From: Tamarix chinensis
Taxonomy: Eukaryota; Streptophyta; Magnoliopsida; Caryophyllales; Tamaricaceae
NCBI GenBank assembly: GCA_030549775.1
Contig: CM060174.1
Span: forward strand, 23,176,693 to 23,240,692
DNA length: 64,000 nt
Direction: 5' to 3'
The notes under the pieces are model-generated. The model was not told the origin of the DNA, did not search any database, and was given only the letters and a program-made list of their open reading frames with translations. This document shows, piece after piece, positions 22,960-35,896 of the stretch; position 1 is the stretch's first letter; each line of letters starts with the position of its first letter. The translations under genes were made by a program, and so were the position numbers.

Positions 22960-24340
22960 AAAGCTTTTACATTAAGAAAGATAAAAACTAAATACTTTAT
23001 ATTTTAGGGATAGTTATAGATTTTATCTGAAAAATGATAGTACTCAAGTACATGCCTCATTTAGTTTTGTGAGAGATTTTAAATAAGATCTTTGTAAAGA
23101 TATATGGATTGAATTAGGTTTGTAGGTCTTTCTCAACAAAGGTATTATGCTATGATTATTATTGAAAAACTATGTACCAAGATGTTGAGAACTAGTGAGT
23201 TGATTGTAAAGTTATCAGAAAATTTCCCCTACATATAAAGTACCCACCTTGTATTTATAACCTGTTATGAGCCTATGGTCATTTGCCGTATGGGAGTGGA
23301 TATCTTTAGACTCCTTAGCCTAGGTAAATGTGAGTTTTAGTGAATTTCCTGATCATATGCCTACATATGCTCTCTCAAAATGATGAAATAAGTGTAATAT
23401 GTAGTCAAAATAGTTTGTCATAGTATCAATTGACTATTTTGTAAAATAAGTGGAAATCAAGCCCTTAACAAGCATCAGTAAAAACCATGTAAAAGAGTTA
23501 TTCTAGAAAAACATTATTTGTGGGTGTGAAATATCTTATGGCGGAAAAAAAAAGGCATGTGATTGTCACTTAGCATATCCTCTGATGAGACTAACAAAAA
23601 GTTCATGTAGGTTTGGGGTTCCTTAAGCTATCATAATTAATAATAGTTAATAATTTGAAAATAATAAATACCAATATTTTTGTATGAATTGGAAATTAAT
23701 TATTGCTTTACTTCAATAGGTCAACCACAGGTAACCCACAATGATCTTAGTACATTTGGATTCCTTACCACCTATCCATAACAACTCCCTAATTCCAATA
23801 TAGTGAAATAGAAAAGTTAAATGAGAAAATGAAGAAACATTTAGGGCACTAAGGTGATGATTGAGAAAAGTCGAGTGAGACTAGGTAGATGAGCTCTCCC
23901 TTGAATGTTGTGGGCCATCTAGACGATTTTCAAAAAATAACTTAGGGAGATGCCTTTTTTCTTAGCCTTTTGAGTTGAGGCCATGATATCGATGCAAATT
24001 GTGTTAAGCACATATAAAATTAGCCACTATTCCTTAATTATCAATAAAGAAGCATTGAAAGTTTATAAGGATATATTGGAAGAATAAAGAGATGTAGTTT
24101 AGATGTGGCTTGCTAAGTATCAACAACAAGTATTTACGTACTAAAATAAAATGGTAAGACTTGCAAAATTGAAGGAAGGATATTAGGTGATGAGGAAGGC
24201 AAATTTACAAAATGGAAGATGCTAAGGCAAATTGGTAGCACGATGGGAAGGACCATACTAGGTCATTAACCAAGTTAAGCCAACCACATTCATACTAGCA
24301 AATGAATATAGTAGATCTTTGGAAAATTCTTAGAATTTGA
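22960..24340 (+). pseudogene. pol: T1 integrase pseudogene
   Basis: Readable in order: RYYAMIIIEKLC (about 23141-23176), CRMGVDIFRLLSLGKCEF (23284-23337), VEIKPLTSISKNHVKELF (about 23452-23505), CRFGVP (23605-23622) with AII and N where the second catalytic Asp is expected, FENNKYQ.FCMNW (23654-23691), FTSIGQPQ, GDAFFLSL, and the C-terminal GKLVARWEGPY. The core is interrupted by a duplicated or inserted segment around 23510-23600. This order is that of Tat/Ogre integrases. Confidence 0.8.
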
Positions 24341-24349
24341 ATAACTTAT

Positions 24350-24800
24350 GAAAATATAACTTGTATAATAAGTTTTAGTGATTTTATTAGTAGTGATGTT
24401 AGTAGTTCTAAATTTAATTATCATTTTGTTAATCCTTATCACAAATAAATGTTAGCATACTTTGGTTATTGTTGATGTTGGGTTTGTATGCAATAAAAGA
24501 ATTATTGATGTGTATTGTTATAAGGATGTGGCCTACTATAAGAAAACATATTGGGTGAGGTTAGTGGTATACCCCTTTGACTAATATGTCAGTGCCACTA
24601 ATCCTACATAATGATGAAACATATAAGTGTTGCACCTATCGGATTAATTAATCAAGGCCAACCACCAACCCTAAATAATGATATACAAATGCAATAAAAG
24701 AATGTCGTGCATCCTTTAAACAAATATGTCAAGAACACCAAGCCTATATAATGATGTAATAAAAACAAGAGAAATACTTGGAGGCATTTTAGTTAATAAG
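24350..24800. repeat. T1 3' non-coding tail with diverged tandem repeats
   Basis: From about 24570, three diverged units of 54-77 bp each contain a CCTAxATAATGAT core. Tat/Ogre elements often have tandem repeats between integrase and the 3' LTR. No purine tract or 3' LTR was found. Confidence 0.45.
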
Positions 24801-25339
24801 TGTAATACCTCCAAATTTATTACTTACAAATTTCATTTTGCGGAAGCATAAATCAAAACAAAATATTGGGTGTTGCTACCATACTTAGTATAAGTTCAAT
24901 TTTCTTACCTCTCTAATGTCAAGTGCTAAGGATTAAAATAAGTTTGTTCTAAAACAAAAAAAAAACCAAAAAAAATGATAAAGTAACATAATGAATGTTA
25001 ATGGATAGCACACACTCAATATAACAACCTTATAAAAATACAATAAGGGACATAATAGCATAAATAAAAACAAACTAAAACAAAAGTAAGCACCTTAATG
25101 TATAACACTAGTTTTCCATAACTCTTAGACCCAAAACCCCATTATGAGAAGGAATATGTTGAGTGTAGGAGGGGAAGAAAGAAGAGTAGCATGGAGTGTT
25201 GACCCTTTAGGAGTGTGTGATGGTTAAAGCTAACAAAGATGAGAAGATATTCTATGCATTGGTGGTAAAAGAAGCCTAACAATGGGAGAATTCTAATATG
25301 GATCCAAAATTGCAACAACTATTGAGAGAGTATACCAAT

Positions 25340-26090
25340 GATTTTCTAAATGAGTTTCTAATTAGACTACCTCCTTTGAGAGGTAATAAAAATGCTATTG
25401 ATCTTATTCTAAGAGTCCCATTAACAAACAAGCCAGCTTATAGGGGCAATCTGAAGGAGTCTAAGTAGCTATAGAGACAAATGCAAGAGTTATTAGGATG
25501 AGGCTATATTCGGGAGACTATGAGTCCATGTGGAGTTCCAGCTATGTTGGTGCCTAAGAAGGATAGTACTTAGAGGATATGTATTAATCCAAGGGCAATC
25601 AACAACATCACAATCAAGTATAAATTTTTTATGCCGAGATTGGATGACATGCTATAAGAGTTGCATAGTATAAAGGTGTTCTCGAAGATTGGTCTTAGGA
25701 GCGACTATCATTAAATGAGAATAAGGGAAGGGGATGAGTGGAATAAAACCTTCAAGAATAAGTATGGGTGGTATGAGTGGTTGGTGATTCCATTTGTGCT
25801 ATATAATGCACCAAGTTCCTTTATGAGATTGATGATCGAAGTACTTAGACCCTTCTATAGAGCCTTTATTGTTACTTACCTTGATAATATCTTGGTATAT
25901 ATCAAGAATAAGTTTGAACACATATAACACTCAAAGAGAATATATAACAAGCTTAGAGAGGTGAATCTCTATGGTAAGATAGAGAAATATGATTTTATGA
26001 TGGAGAGGGTGGTTTTCCTTAGTTATATTATGAGTGGAGATGGTATTAGAGTTTATCTATCAAAGGTGGAAGCTATCCAAATGTGGCCTA
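25340..26090 (+). pseudogene. pol: E3 reverse transcriptase pseudogene
   Basis: LPPLRGNKNAIDLI, VPKKDST, RICINPRAINNITIKY, and the open piece 25715-25927 ([20 protein letters not shown]) mark the domain. The catalytic box at 25877-25888 reads YLDN, with the second Asp lost. Stops at 25571, 25657 and 25925 also break it. Confidence 0.88.
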
Positions 26091-26094
26091 TTCC

Positions 26095-26630
26095 TACTAA
26101 TGTCCAAAAATTTTGAAGTGTCCATAGGTTGAACTCATTCTATAGGTGGTTCATCAAAGACTTCTCCACCATTGCAGAACCTATCACACAATTGATGAAG
26201 AAAGGAGAATTCTATTGGAATGATCAACCGATAAAGTCTCTTGAAGACATGAAGACAAAGCTCTCAAACCATGTGATGCTAGTGGTGTAGGCACTGGGAG
26301 TGTGCTCTCACAAAAAAGGAAATGGATTGCCTTCTTTAGTGAACAGTTGAATGATACAAGACTCAACTATTTGACTTATGATAAGGAGTTCTATGCTATT
26401 GTGCATTGTTTGGAGACATGGAGCCATTACTTGAGACCCAATCCTTTTTTACTTCACTCAGATTATGAGAGTTTGAAGTATCTACATGGTCAAAAAAAGG
26501 TAAATCCAAGATATGCTAAGTGGATAAGCTTATTCCAAACATTTATGTTCTTTACTCAATATATGGATGGCAAAGAGAATATTGTGGTGGATGCATTATC
26601 TAAGAGGACCATGGTACTTACCATGATGCA
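26095..26630 (+). pseudogene. pol: E3 RNase H pseudogene
   Basis: [20 protein letters not shown] and FYWND precede a deletion of about 40 bp near 26270 that removes the LPxFDKLFEV part; DASGVG is left in another frame. From 26302 a 138-codon open piece runs through the DKEFYA, SDYESLKYLHGQ and YMDGKENIVVDALSKR motifs into the linker to integrase. Confidence 0.86.
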
Positions 26631-26634
26631 TGCA

Positions 26635-27889
26635 AAGCTTTTGGGATTCGAGATTTTGAAGAGTCAAAATGCCTTAGATGATAATGTTTCTATGATATTC
26701 AAATATTACAAGAAATAAGAAAGTTATGGAGGTTATGTTCTTCAAGATAGATTCTTATTCAAACACAGCAAATTGCGTGTGCCCCCAAGACCTTAGTTCA
26801 AGACTTAATAATCAAAGAGGTGCATAAAGGAGGAATTACAAGACACTTTTTAGTTCACAAGATATTGGAGTTGGTCCAAGAACATTTCTATTAGGCAAAA
26901 TTGCAAAAGGGAGTACAAGCTATCATTGCTAGGTGTGCTACGTGACAAAGGATCACGAGTTTCTTCCACAAAGGGTTATATGTGTCTTTACCCATGCCTA
27001 CTCAACCATGGGAAGGCATTAGTATGGATTTTATTTTGGGGTTTCCTAGGAAACAAAGATGTGAGGATTCCATTATGGTTGTGGTAGATCAATTTTCCAA
27101 GATGGCTCATTTTATTCCATGTGACAAGACCGATGATGCTGCTCATGTTGTAGATTTATATTTCAAGGATACTGTGAGATTGCATGAGATTCTAAGGAAT
27201 ATAGTTTTAGGATAGAGATGTGAAGTTTCTTAGTTTTTTTAGAAGACATTATGGCACATGCTAGGGAAGAAGCTTCAATTTAGCGCATCGCATCATCTTC
27301 AAACGAATGAACAAACTAAAGTTACTAATAGAACTTTGGGAAATTTACTAAGAGGATTGGTGATTAAGAGTGCTAAGGACTGGGATGTTAAGTTAGCATT
27401 TGCAAAGTTTGCTTACAACCAAAGTCCTTCCACAACAAAAAGTTATACTCCATTCGAGATAGTATATGGCATTAATCCATATATGCGGATTGATATAGTG
27501 CCATTGAAGAAAGGTGAAGTGAGGAGTTATGATGTATAAGAGAGAGTGGATTGCTTTCAAAAACTTAATCGACAAATCAAGTGCAATATTGAGAAGGAAA
27601 ATAAAGTATACAAGATAAGAGCAAAAAAGCATAGGAGTCAACATGTTTTTCAACTAGGATATTTGGTATGGTTTCACTTGAGGTAGGAGAGATTTCCTAA
27701 TCTAAGGTAAGAGATTATGAAAAGGTTAGATTTTCCTTTCAAAGTACTTTGAAATTTTAGGGAAAGTGCTTAAGAGATAGAATTTCCAGATTCATATGGT
27801 TGGATATCAAGGATATTCAATGTTGTAAACATTAGCCCTTACTATAGCAATGCAAATTATAGGGCAAATTCAAGGCAACAAGGGGAGAT
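26635..27889 (+). pseudogene. pol: E3 integrase pseudogene
   Basis: The zinc-binding region (to about 26960) retains EHFY but has lost several ligands. [13 protein letters not shown] and [20 protein letters not shown] (26982-27215) carry the first Asp. The second is followed by a frameshift and stop near 27212-27240. The 27258-27539 piece carries ASHHLQTNEQTKVTNRTLGN, where the glutamate of DGQTEV reads Lys. The C-terminal domain to 27889 ends with ISPYYSNAN and reaches the 3' LTR. Confidence 0.86.
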
Positions 27890-28938
27890 TTATGAAGGAG
27901 AAAAAACTCAAGAAATGGCATTGATCATTATGGAAACAATTTCATCATTTAGAAAGGATCTCCCACAAAATTGAAGGTAAATGGATGGCTATGTTGCTAG
28001 TAACAGATGAAATGTACCATATAAGCTACTACGCGTACATGTGTATGTGCATGGCATGCATGGAGGGCATGGCTACGTGCATGGGAGGAATAGAATGCAG
28101 CTTAGATGTTCATATTAGTTGATTTAATTAATTATTTAATTAAGTAGTAGAGTGAGAGATTTGCTAGAGAATAAAGTAGCACAATTCTACCTTCTTAAAG
28201 AATATTCTATATTATAATATCTTTTAACTAGGTATCTTTTAAAGAATTATACATTTTAGCTAGTATCTTGTAATCAGTAGCCTTGGCTATATAAGACATA
28301 GAACCCACAATTAAAGGGAAAATATAGATTAAATTGAATTTGAATGCAAATTACAAGTATTGCTATTGAATTTTGCGTGAGTTCATCTCATTTTTAATCG
28401 GATATGTGTAAACGATTAATCTTGAAACATCTAATCTCTTCGTTTGTGTGAATTAGAGATAAAGTAATATATTTCTAAAATCCATAACTCACACCACTAT
28501 TAGATATAATAATTATCCTAATTCATCCCATAATAGAAACCCTAATTTGCAAAACCCTAACCCTAATTTTTGAACCCTAACCATAACCTAAGAAACCTTC
28601 TTATCTCAAACCCTATTTACCGAATCATAATCTTCATTATCACATCATTGTCGAATCATCATCCTCATCATCTCATCAAATTCAAATCACCTTCATCATT
28701 AATTCATCACCATCAAATCATAATCTTCATTATCACATCATTGTCGAATCATCATCTCATCAAATTCAAATCATCTTCCTTATTAATTCATCACCATCGA
28801 ATCATCATCATCATTATTCTACTAAATTCGAACATCCTCATACATAATTCAACACTTTCAAATATTCCTCTTACTAATTCCAAAATAATCAAGAATTAGC
28901 TTTACACAATTGATAATTTTATATTCCCACACACATCA
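27890..28938 (+). repeat. E3 3' LTR (1049 bp)
   Basis: The start TTATGAAGGAG is placed by its position after AAGGGGAGA and by the alignment of the family; it ends CACACATCA. TATATAAG at 28288-28295 is a likely TATA box. The 3' third is rich in ATC and CATCAT, and a short open frame there (28570-28899) reflects low complexity. Confidence 0.82.
28621..28797 (+). repeat. Tandem duplication (93 and 84 bp) in the E3 LTR
   Basis: Units 28621-28713 and 28714-28797 both start CRAATCATAATCTTCATTAT and end TTCATCACCAT. The second lacks 9 bp. Confidence 0.85.
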
Positions 28939-31234
28939 AACCAAAATACCCTCTAAATCTTAGTTCTAACATTTTATCCAATGTATCATTAGACTTATTT
29001 TTAAAGGATATATGTCATGAAAAGGATAAAATATATTGATTTCAAATACTCTATCATACAAGAATTATATGACTTGGTAACAGACCACCTTACCCCTATG
29101 TAGGTTTTAGCATATTAGAATTATTAAACTCTAGCCTACATTTCTAAAATTTTATAATTTACATGTTATACATACATAATGAAAATAAAGCATGTGTTTG
29201 GCATTTTGAAGGTAAATAAATCAATAGTGTAGGAAAAATAATTTCTATCCGTAGGGCATAAAATAGAAATGTATTCAAATAAGCCTGAACATACTCACAT
29301 ATCACCAAAAGTTATACCAAAATCTAATAAAAATATTTAAACACATAATAGCACACATGTCATATACCGAAATGTCTTGGAAGGGTGAAACCCTAGCTTA
29401 ACCCTAAACCCTAGACATGAAAAATATTCTAGCAATAATACACACACACATATGCACATGCATACATCTTCATTTTCTTTAGAATACTATGAAAACATAC
29501 ATGATAATTAGTTCTCACATGATAGCATACATTATTGTTGGAATCATAAAATTAGACATAAAAGTATAATAACACATGCTTTCACTTTCTAACATGAGAA
29601 AAAAATGTAAATTTCCATAACATAAACCTATCATGATTTTATTTTGAAGCAACCTAACACAATTAAAAGAAAAATCTACCATCTATGGAGTAGTTAGATT
29701 TACCTCTAAGGTAATAAAAAAATGTACCACAAAATGCCTCCTTCAAGGCACCTCAAGAATCACCTTTGAAAACAACACCCAAAAATACGCATATTATTAC
29801 TAATATCACACAAATAGTTGACTAGCATAATCAAACATTTAGGAGGAGAGGGTAAGGAGACGATCAAATTAGGCAAAATGAGGTACAACCAAACTAGTGT
29901 AGGGGGTGGGAATAAATGAATTCATTCATAGTTTGTTTCTAAGGTGACATAGGCACAATGGGGAGTTTTCTATTACTAGATTAGCACACAACATGACTAG
30001 AGGACATCATTGTAAAAACTAGAACCTTGCACAAAGAACTGCTCTATCGAGAAGTCTAGGCTAGAAAAATATGTAGGGGTGGAGGTGGTGCAAGGAGAAC
30101 TAGATAGGGATGATCACTAGGGTGGTGTGACAATGAAGCTTGATCATGGTGGTGGTAGGAAATATAAAACATAGGGGATGGTGATAGTAGTTCAATGTGA
30201 AAAGGTGGTGGGGGTGCAATGCCAAAGGGTCAAGTTGGTGTTGGTTTCATAGTGTGACTTCCTCATGTAGAATGAGAAGATGGATGAGAGGTTGCAAGTT
30301 TCTAGAAATAAACAAATGCGAAGACTAAAGTGAAGAAATAGGGGAGATTTCCAGTTATAGGTGATCAAAGACAAAATAAAGCAAATTAAAGAGGAAGCAT
30401 AGAAGTTAAGAGGAAGGTTGTGTAAAATCAAGTGGATAGGAGGGTATGGTTGGTTATAGGGTCGAATAGAAAAGGAAGGAAGGAGTGAGAGGGATCAGAG
30501 TTAAAGATAATCTAAAATTGAAGGAGGGGTAGAGATCGTAGTGTTTATCATGAGAGAAGGATAAAAAAAAGCTAGTCTTGTGAGCTGGGTTGCATGTGAT
30601 GGTGAGAGTTTGATTGAACGCATAGGCAATGGTGGAACGTAGTGTAGGGGGTAGATTAGTGCACTAGAAAAGGGAAACAAAAAAGTAGGAAAATGATGTT
30701 AGGTTTGTGATGGTAAGAATCATGGTAGGTTGAAGGCATGCATTTTGTTGGGTGAAATTCAAGTTGCAAGGTACAAGCTGGACAGAGACTCAAGGATAGT
30801 TTAGCGGATGAAGTTAATGTATGGAGAAGAGGAGTTAAGGAGAAAAAATTATAGGTTGTAAGGGGTTGTTTAGGTAGCTATCAAGTTATGTTAATTTGGT
30901 TTGGGTTAGTTTGTTTAGGTTTGATGATGGGGTATTCAGATGGAATAAATAGAGAGAGGTGGTAGAGACATGTGGGAAGAGTGTGGTGAGGTTAGGGGTT
31001 AGATTTAAGGGTTAAGAAATATATTTATCAAAATGATGAAGAATAATTATTATATTGAGAGATTAATAAATACAAAAACTTTCAAAATTAATATATTTTA
31101 AAATTTCATTATACTACTATATATTACTAGTACAAAACAAATATACAAAAAAAATTTCTATCATTAATTACATGTAATTATAAAATTTATAATTAGGGAA
31201 TCTAAATTATTATTTCTCCAAATGAAGTATTACA

Positions 31235-34200
31235 TTATTATTTCCCATTGTGCATATGCACATCAATGTGTCAAGGCCATTGATAGGAACACCTAGTGGT
31301 TTTTTATTCACTAAACCCAGACTCCCATAGTGTGTCTTTACACCAATGTTTTTTTTAGCTACTAAGCCTAAGCTTCTTCCTCTTAGTCGTTACTAGTATA
31401 AAATTTGCCATCAGGTCAGTGAAATAAGTTGCACTTAGCAAGGGTTTTGAATTGGGAATAAGCCACCAAAGTAGAATATGCATAGTATAATAGATTTAGT
31501 AAAAGCAATTATCTAAAGTATGGTGTGTTACACAAAAACTAACACAAAGTGAGGTATGACTAGTACCTAATCTTTGATGGTTATAAGAACAAAACAACTT
31601 TATCATAAAGATTAAGTGTTGTTACAACTCAATCTAAGGTAAAGGCAAAAACTAAGACAACCAATAGAAGCTAAAGAGAGATTTTATATACATTAACAAA
31701 GCTTTACAACATTTGATGTCCAAAAGGGGAATAACAAGAACAAAAAAATATAACTAGAATGGAGACACTAGATAGCCCTAAACAAACTCTCTAACCCAAC
31801 CCAATTAGTAATCATTGTCAACAAAAACCTACAAGGTTAAGACTGTCTATTGAATAAGTAAAAGACCATAAAATAAAATCCATTAGTATAGCGGTACTGA
31901 GTAAACCTACTACAAAACACCAATCATGTAAAGGTCATGTGAATCACATAGAAAGTATCATAATAAAATCATCACATGAATCACAAAGATGAATACATAT
32001 AATAACTAATTACAATAATCATACCATAACACATACACCAACACAGAGCATAAGCTTCTCATGAAATCATGCTTAATCAATTTACAACCATTCCATACTC
32101 TTATAAGGATATCCAAAACATGCTTAACATAACTCTAACCATTATGGTAGTATACTAAGGCAACTACAAACCAATAGAACATCTAATTCCTATAAGAACA
32201 AAGGGAAGATAAGTTAACCTAGAGATGTATGAAGTACACTAGTCATATTGGTGTTTAATGTGAATTAGTATCATCCATCCAAACCACCAAACCAAACCAA
32301 ATAACAAACAAAGACCACAGACTAAAGCGATAACAAGCCATTATCCAAATACCATAGGTAAGGCACAAAAACAACTACTGAACCAACATTCCAAATCATA
32401 CTAAAGAACATTAAATAACTTAATTTTCCATTTATTTACTTGAGGGATACAATAAACAACTTGAAAATATATGAAGTACTTTGATCATACTAGCATATAT
32501 AGGTGACATACTAACCTCCTAACCATACTACACAATGACCTGTAAAGGACACTAGTCATATTGGCACACTAAGAAAATATAGCACCCTGCATACTAGGTC
32601 ACCTAGTCCTTTAGTATTAATACCTCCTAAAGGGTTTATATGTCACCTATAGAGTATATTGGGGCCTTACTAAGGCACTAAGGCACATTAGTGAAACCAA
32701 AATAAATATAGGACTCCTACCTTATCTCTAGAATAGTTAACCCAAAAGAGCAAACCATTCAAAATCTCGAGGTCTTTTACCTTAAATAATAATATCTTAA
32801 TAAGGTGGTCATAAAATATCACATAATATGCTTATAATATCAATTCCCATACATAACTATTTTTCCTTTATTTTTAAATATTCAAGTCAACTATAAGGTT
32901 AACAATTCAAGATAAAGTAAAAGTCTACACTAAGGTCAACATAAGAATCCACTAAGACCATTAAAGTCCAACTATATGCATAGGTACATCTTAGTTAAAA
33001 ATTACCAAAATGGCCTTTAAACCCTAGTTATCGCAAAATTGACCATTATAATACTGAAATTAATTATAACTCTTATCATTAAAAGACCAAAGAAATTAAA
33101 AAAACTTTAAAATAATTTTTTAATTATGGAACAAAATAGAAGTGAAAAAATTACCATTTTTCCTTTAAAACACATTTTAGCCCATTTAGGACTTAAAATC
33201 ATAATCATGTATATCTTGCATGGTTTTCATACTCAATATAATACAACACTTAATAGGAATATGTTCTAAAAAAATAAAAATTTCATGTGGAAAGGAAAAA
33301 ATACCCCTAAAGCATAAAAAACTTAAATTGATTTTAATTATACCCAAACATGCTCAAATCTCAACATGTCATTTATCAAAATTTAAGTACAACATATGAA
33401 GAATATAATTGTAAACTCAAAATTACAAATGATTTCCATACTAGGATAAAATTATCATTGTCCAAAACCACTCCTATAATGCAAAAAATATTATTCTTCA
33501 ACATACTTCCCTAATCGAGCGTGTTATTATACATGAATTAAAGATACATAATTCTATAATGATCTTATGCATTATCTCATGAATAGCATACTTGAAAAAT
33601 ATATCCTAGCATGGTGCATTCATTTATTCCATTGAATCACAAGCAAGCATCAAATCACATTTAACATAATAAAAACCCTAAATATGCCATCATATATTTT
33701 TTACATATTTAGTAGGTGCATATAGGTAACCTCCTTTCCAAGGGAAAATGGGAATACAAATAAAGAGTACCATAAACCCTACCTCCTAACTATTATTCTT
33801 ACTCCTTAAAACACACACTAAAAAAACAGCCAATTAAAAATTTTGAATCTCCTACAATAAACAACAAGACAATAATAATGATCAAAATCAAAAGAAGGAA
33901 AGCCATACCCAAGCTATGGGTGGAGTAAAAAGAGGGAAGAACAAGGATGCAGAAAATTTAAATTTTTCCTAGATCTAATACCCTTATCCTTAATAAAAAT
34001 ATAATGAGGCTGGATAAAGGATTAGATAAATAAAATTCCACAAGAAAAATGGAGAAAAGAGAGAGAAGATATTCAATTTTAGCAAAAATAACAAGAGTAT
34101 CCTTCAACTCTTAAGTGGAAATCAAAGAAAAAGAGTATAGATAAGAGAGGAGATAGGATTTGACCAAAGAAAGAAAAAAAATGGAGTCATAAAGAGGGGA

Positions 34201-34459
34201 GGTGGTTTCAAAACCAGTAATGAAAAAATAAAAGAAAAAAGGGATGACACAAACTTGCTTCTTCAATACTTGAATAAAGGGTTGAGTGTAAGTACAATGT
34301 GTAAGAGAGTGGTGAAAAGTAAAGTAAAGTGATTATGGCTAAGGTCTTGGGAAAAGGTAATAGAAAAAGTAATGATCTAATTCTAAGATAAAGATAGGTT
34401 GGGGGAGCTAAAAAAACGATAAAGAAAGGCCCCAAAAAATCAAATTAGAATAACAATTC

Positions 34460-34461
<2 letters not shown>
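31235..34461 (-). other. LTR-like AT-rich DNA, probably Del/Tekay-derived on the minus strand
   Basis: Near 31480-31540 a TAAAGTATGGTGTGTTACAC stretch resembles the reversed LTR ends at 24850 and 54750, and the following A-rich kilobases have the composition of D2's LTR. No boundary could be fixed. On the minus strand at 31250-31420 a short frame (LGLVAKKNIGVKTHYG, then NKKPLGVPINGLDTLM) looks coding-like but was not identified. Confidence 0.35.

Positions 34462-34497
<36 letters not shown>
34462..34497 (+). repeat. 36-base poly(A) run
   Basis: An uninterrupted run of 36 A. It could be the tail of a LINE or SINE copy on the + strand or a slippage product in an A-rich LTR. No retroposon body or target duplication was recognised. 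Confidence 0.9.
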
Positions 34498-34498
<1 letters not shown>

Positions 34499-34779
34499 AG
34501 TTGACATTTGATCGAACATTGGTCATCTTCTCAACCCATTTGTGCCACGCATCTCAGCCTCGACACTTAATCTACCAAAATATTACCCCGATTGACCACC
34601 CCCCAAAAAGATTCCATTACTATCATTTATAACTTATATAACCTAATCCATTTGCATCCTAACCTAAAAAAATACATAATTAACACATCCAACACTTATT
34701 ATCCACCTATTATTTCTATGATCAAATTCACTTAACACATCAAGTTGCAATTATGTTCTTAATTATGGTTTATGGGAAA

Positions 34780-35072
34780 TAGTATATTATAAGAGTTACT
34801 CATCATAAATCTCAAATTCCACACTCTGTAGGTTGTTGTCCACAACCTCTTAGGCATATATTAGCTTAGATTCAGTAAAAACATTTTGATATGAGCGTCC
34901 AAATTTCATTTAGCCAACTCAGCTACCCGATTGGCCTTCACCAACTACCCTCTCAATAAGTTAATTTCAGTAATGCTCTTTTTACGAGCCACAAAAGCTT
35001 TATAGCTCAACAAATAATTCTCCACCATCTAATCTTCTAGCGTTTTCTTCATCTTAGATAATTGGGCATCAT
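34780..35072 (-). pseudogene. Unidentified minus-strand coding relic
   Basis: Reading the minus strand from about 35030 gives a Lys/Glu/Leu-rich frame (MVENYLLSYKAFVARKKSIT, then EINLL, VKANRVAELAK, NLDAHIKM) with only two stops. It has coiled-coil character like the relic at 17.2-18.4 kb. Family and boundaries are unknown. Confidence 0.3.
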
Positions 35073-35896
35073 TGTAATACATCACCCTTTAGAAAACCCA
35101 ATTTGCATAAAATAATTGTTTAATTTATGAAATTTAATATTTAATTGTATTGATATCAATTGTATTTATTCAAATCGTGATTCTCAAAGGTATTAGATTT
35201 ACCTTTTTGATCACTTTGATATATACTTTTTATGGAAATCCTTTAATCGAAAAATATTTTTGAATATATTTATACTTGTCTTTAATTTTATACATCACTA
35301 TTTTCTCAATTTATCAACGATTTTGGTTTCATATTGATCATTTTTTACCTAAAAATTTTTCATTGTAAATATTTCTAGATAAATTTATTCAAAACTATGA
35401 TTTTCACTCAACTTATGTGATTTTAATTCTCATTTGAAGTTATATTTTCATTTCTGATGACATGCATGATTTAATATATTTGCATATTTTCTAATTTTTG
35501 TATTATGAGTACATTTTTCCCATAAATATTTTATTTATTTGGAACTAAATATATTTTCATTATTTCTAAATAAATATAATTTAAATGTATTTGTTGTTGG
35601 AAAAGCATTTTAATTGAATACTTTAAGCCTTGTTTCCATGTAAGGCATAACTATAAATTACAATTTATTTTGAATTCATATTTTGTTAACAAAAATTACT
35701 TCAATTTAAATAATAAATTCCCCTTGTAATTTTATAATTATATTAATGATTTCTTTTTGTAATAATTTAAATCTTACTTTTTGATTTAATAAGGATTTTT
35801 GTTTTTGAATTTTTTATATCTTAACAAGCTTCTAATTTTTTGTTGATCAAGTAAAACTTTATAAAATTATATTTTATATATTTATATGTTTTAAAG
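35073..35896 (+). repeat. H1 5' LTR, first part
   Basis: It aligns with 42101 onward: both share GATCATTTTRATATA, TTATCAAYGATTTTRG, GCATGATTTAATATATTT and TTGTTGGAAAAG blocks in order. Homology stops near 35890, where E4 gag begins. Confidence 0.78.

Larger units (their letters stand above)
20285..24800 (+). mobile_element. T1: ancient Tat/Ogre-lineage Ty3/gypsy relic
   Basis: Order on the + strand: LTR-like segment with TATA box, a decayed Tat-type primer site, uncertain gag region, RT tail, RNase H, integrase, then a non-coding tail. Diagnostic are KGYALDNFIVEF (22393-22428), YEVREPSMDTYIERL (22651-22695), CRFGVP, FENNKYQ and GKLVARWEGPY (24226-24258), as in plant Tat/Ogre/Retand pol. Nearly every domain has stops. 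The 3' LTR was not found; the element ends at or before L1 at 24801. It is probably the oldest recognisable element here. Confidence 0.8.
25134..28938 (+). mobile_element. E3: 5'-truncated Ty3/gypsy element (E1 family)
   Basis: Sequence homologous to E4 begins near 25134 in the protease-RT linker and continues through RT, RNase H, integrase and a full 3' LTR. The 5' LTR, gag and protease are absent. The sequence to the left belongs to L1. Orientation is that of E1, E2 and E4. Confidence 0.87.
24801..31234 (-). repeat. L1: minus-strand Del/Tekay-like LTR split by E3
   Basis: The + strand begins TGTAATACCTCC at 24801, the reversed LTR end, and finishes ATGAAGTATTACA at 31222-31234, the reversed LTR start. 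The first 110 bases resemble the start of D2's LTR at 54681, sharing a TTGGGTGTTGCTACCATACTTAG-like stretch. The outer part, 28939-31234, is rich in purines like D2's LTR. Without E3 the LTR would be about 2.6 kb. Flanking 5-mers do not match (ATAAG, TTATT), so the right boundary is tentative. Confidence 0.45.

Noticed and set aside
28570..28899. His/Ile/Ser-rich 109-codon frame
   Set aside because: It is an artefact of CATCAT low-complexity sequence in the E3 LTR; similar frames occur in the E2 LTRs.
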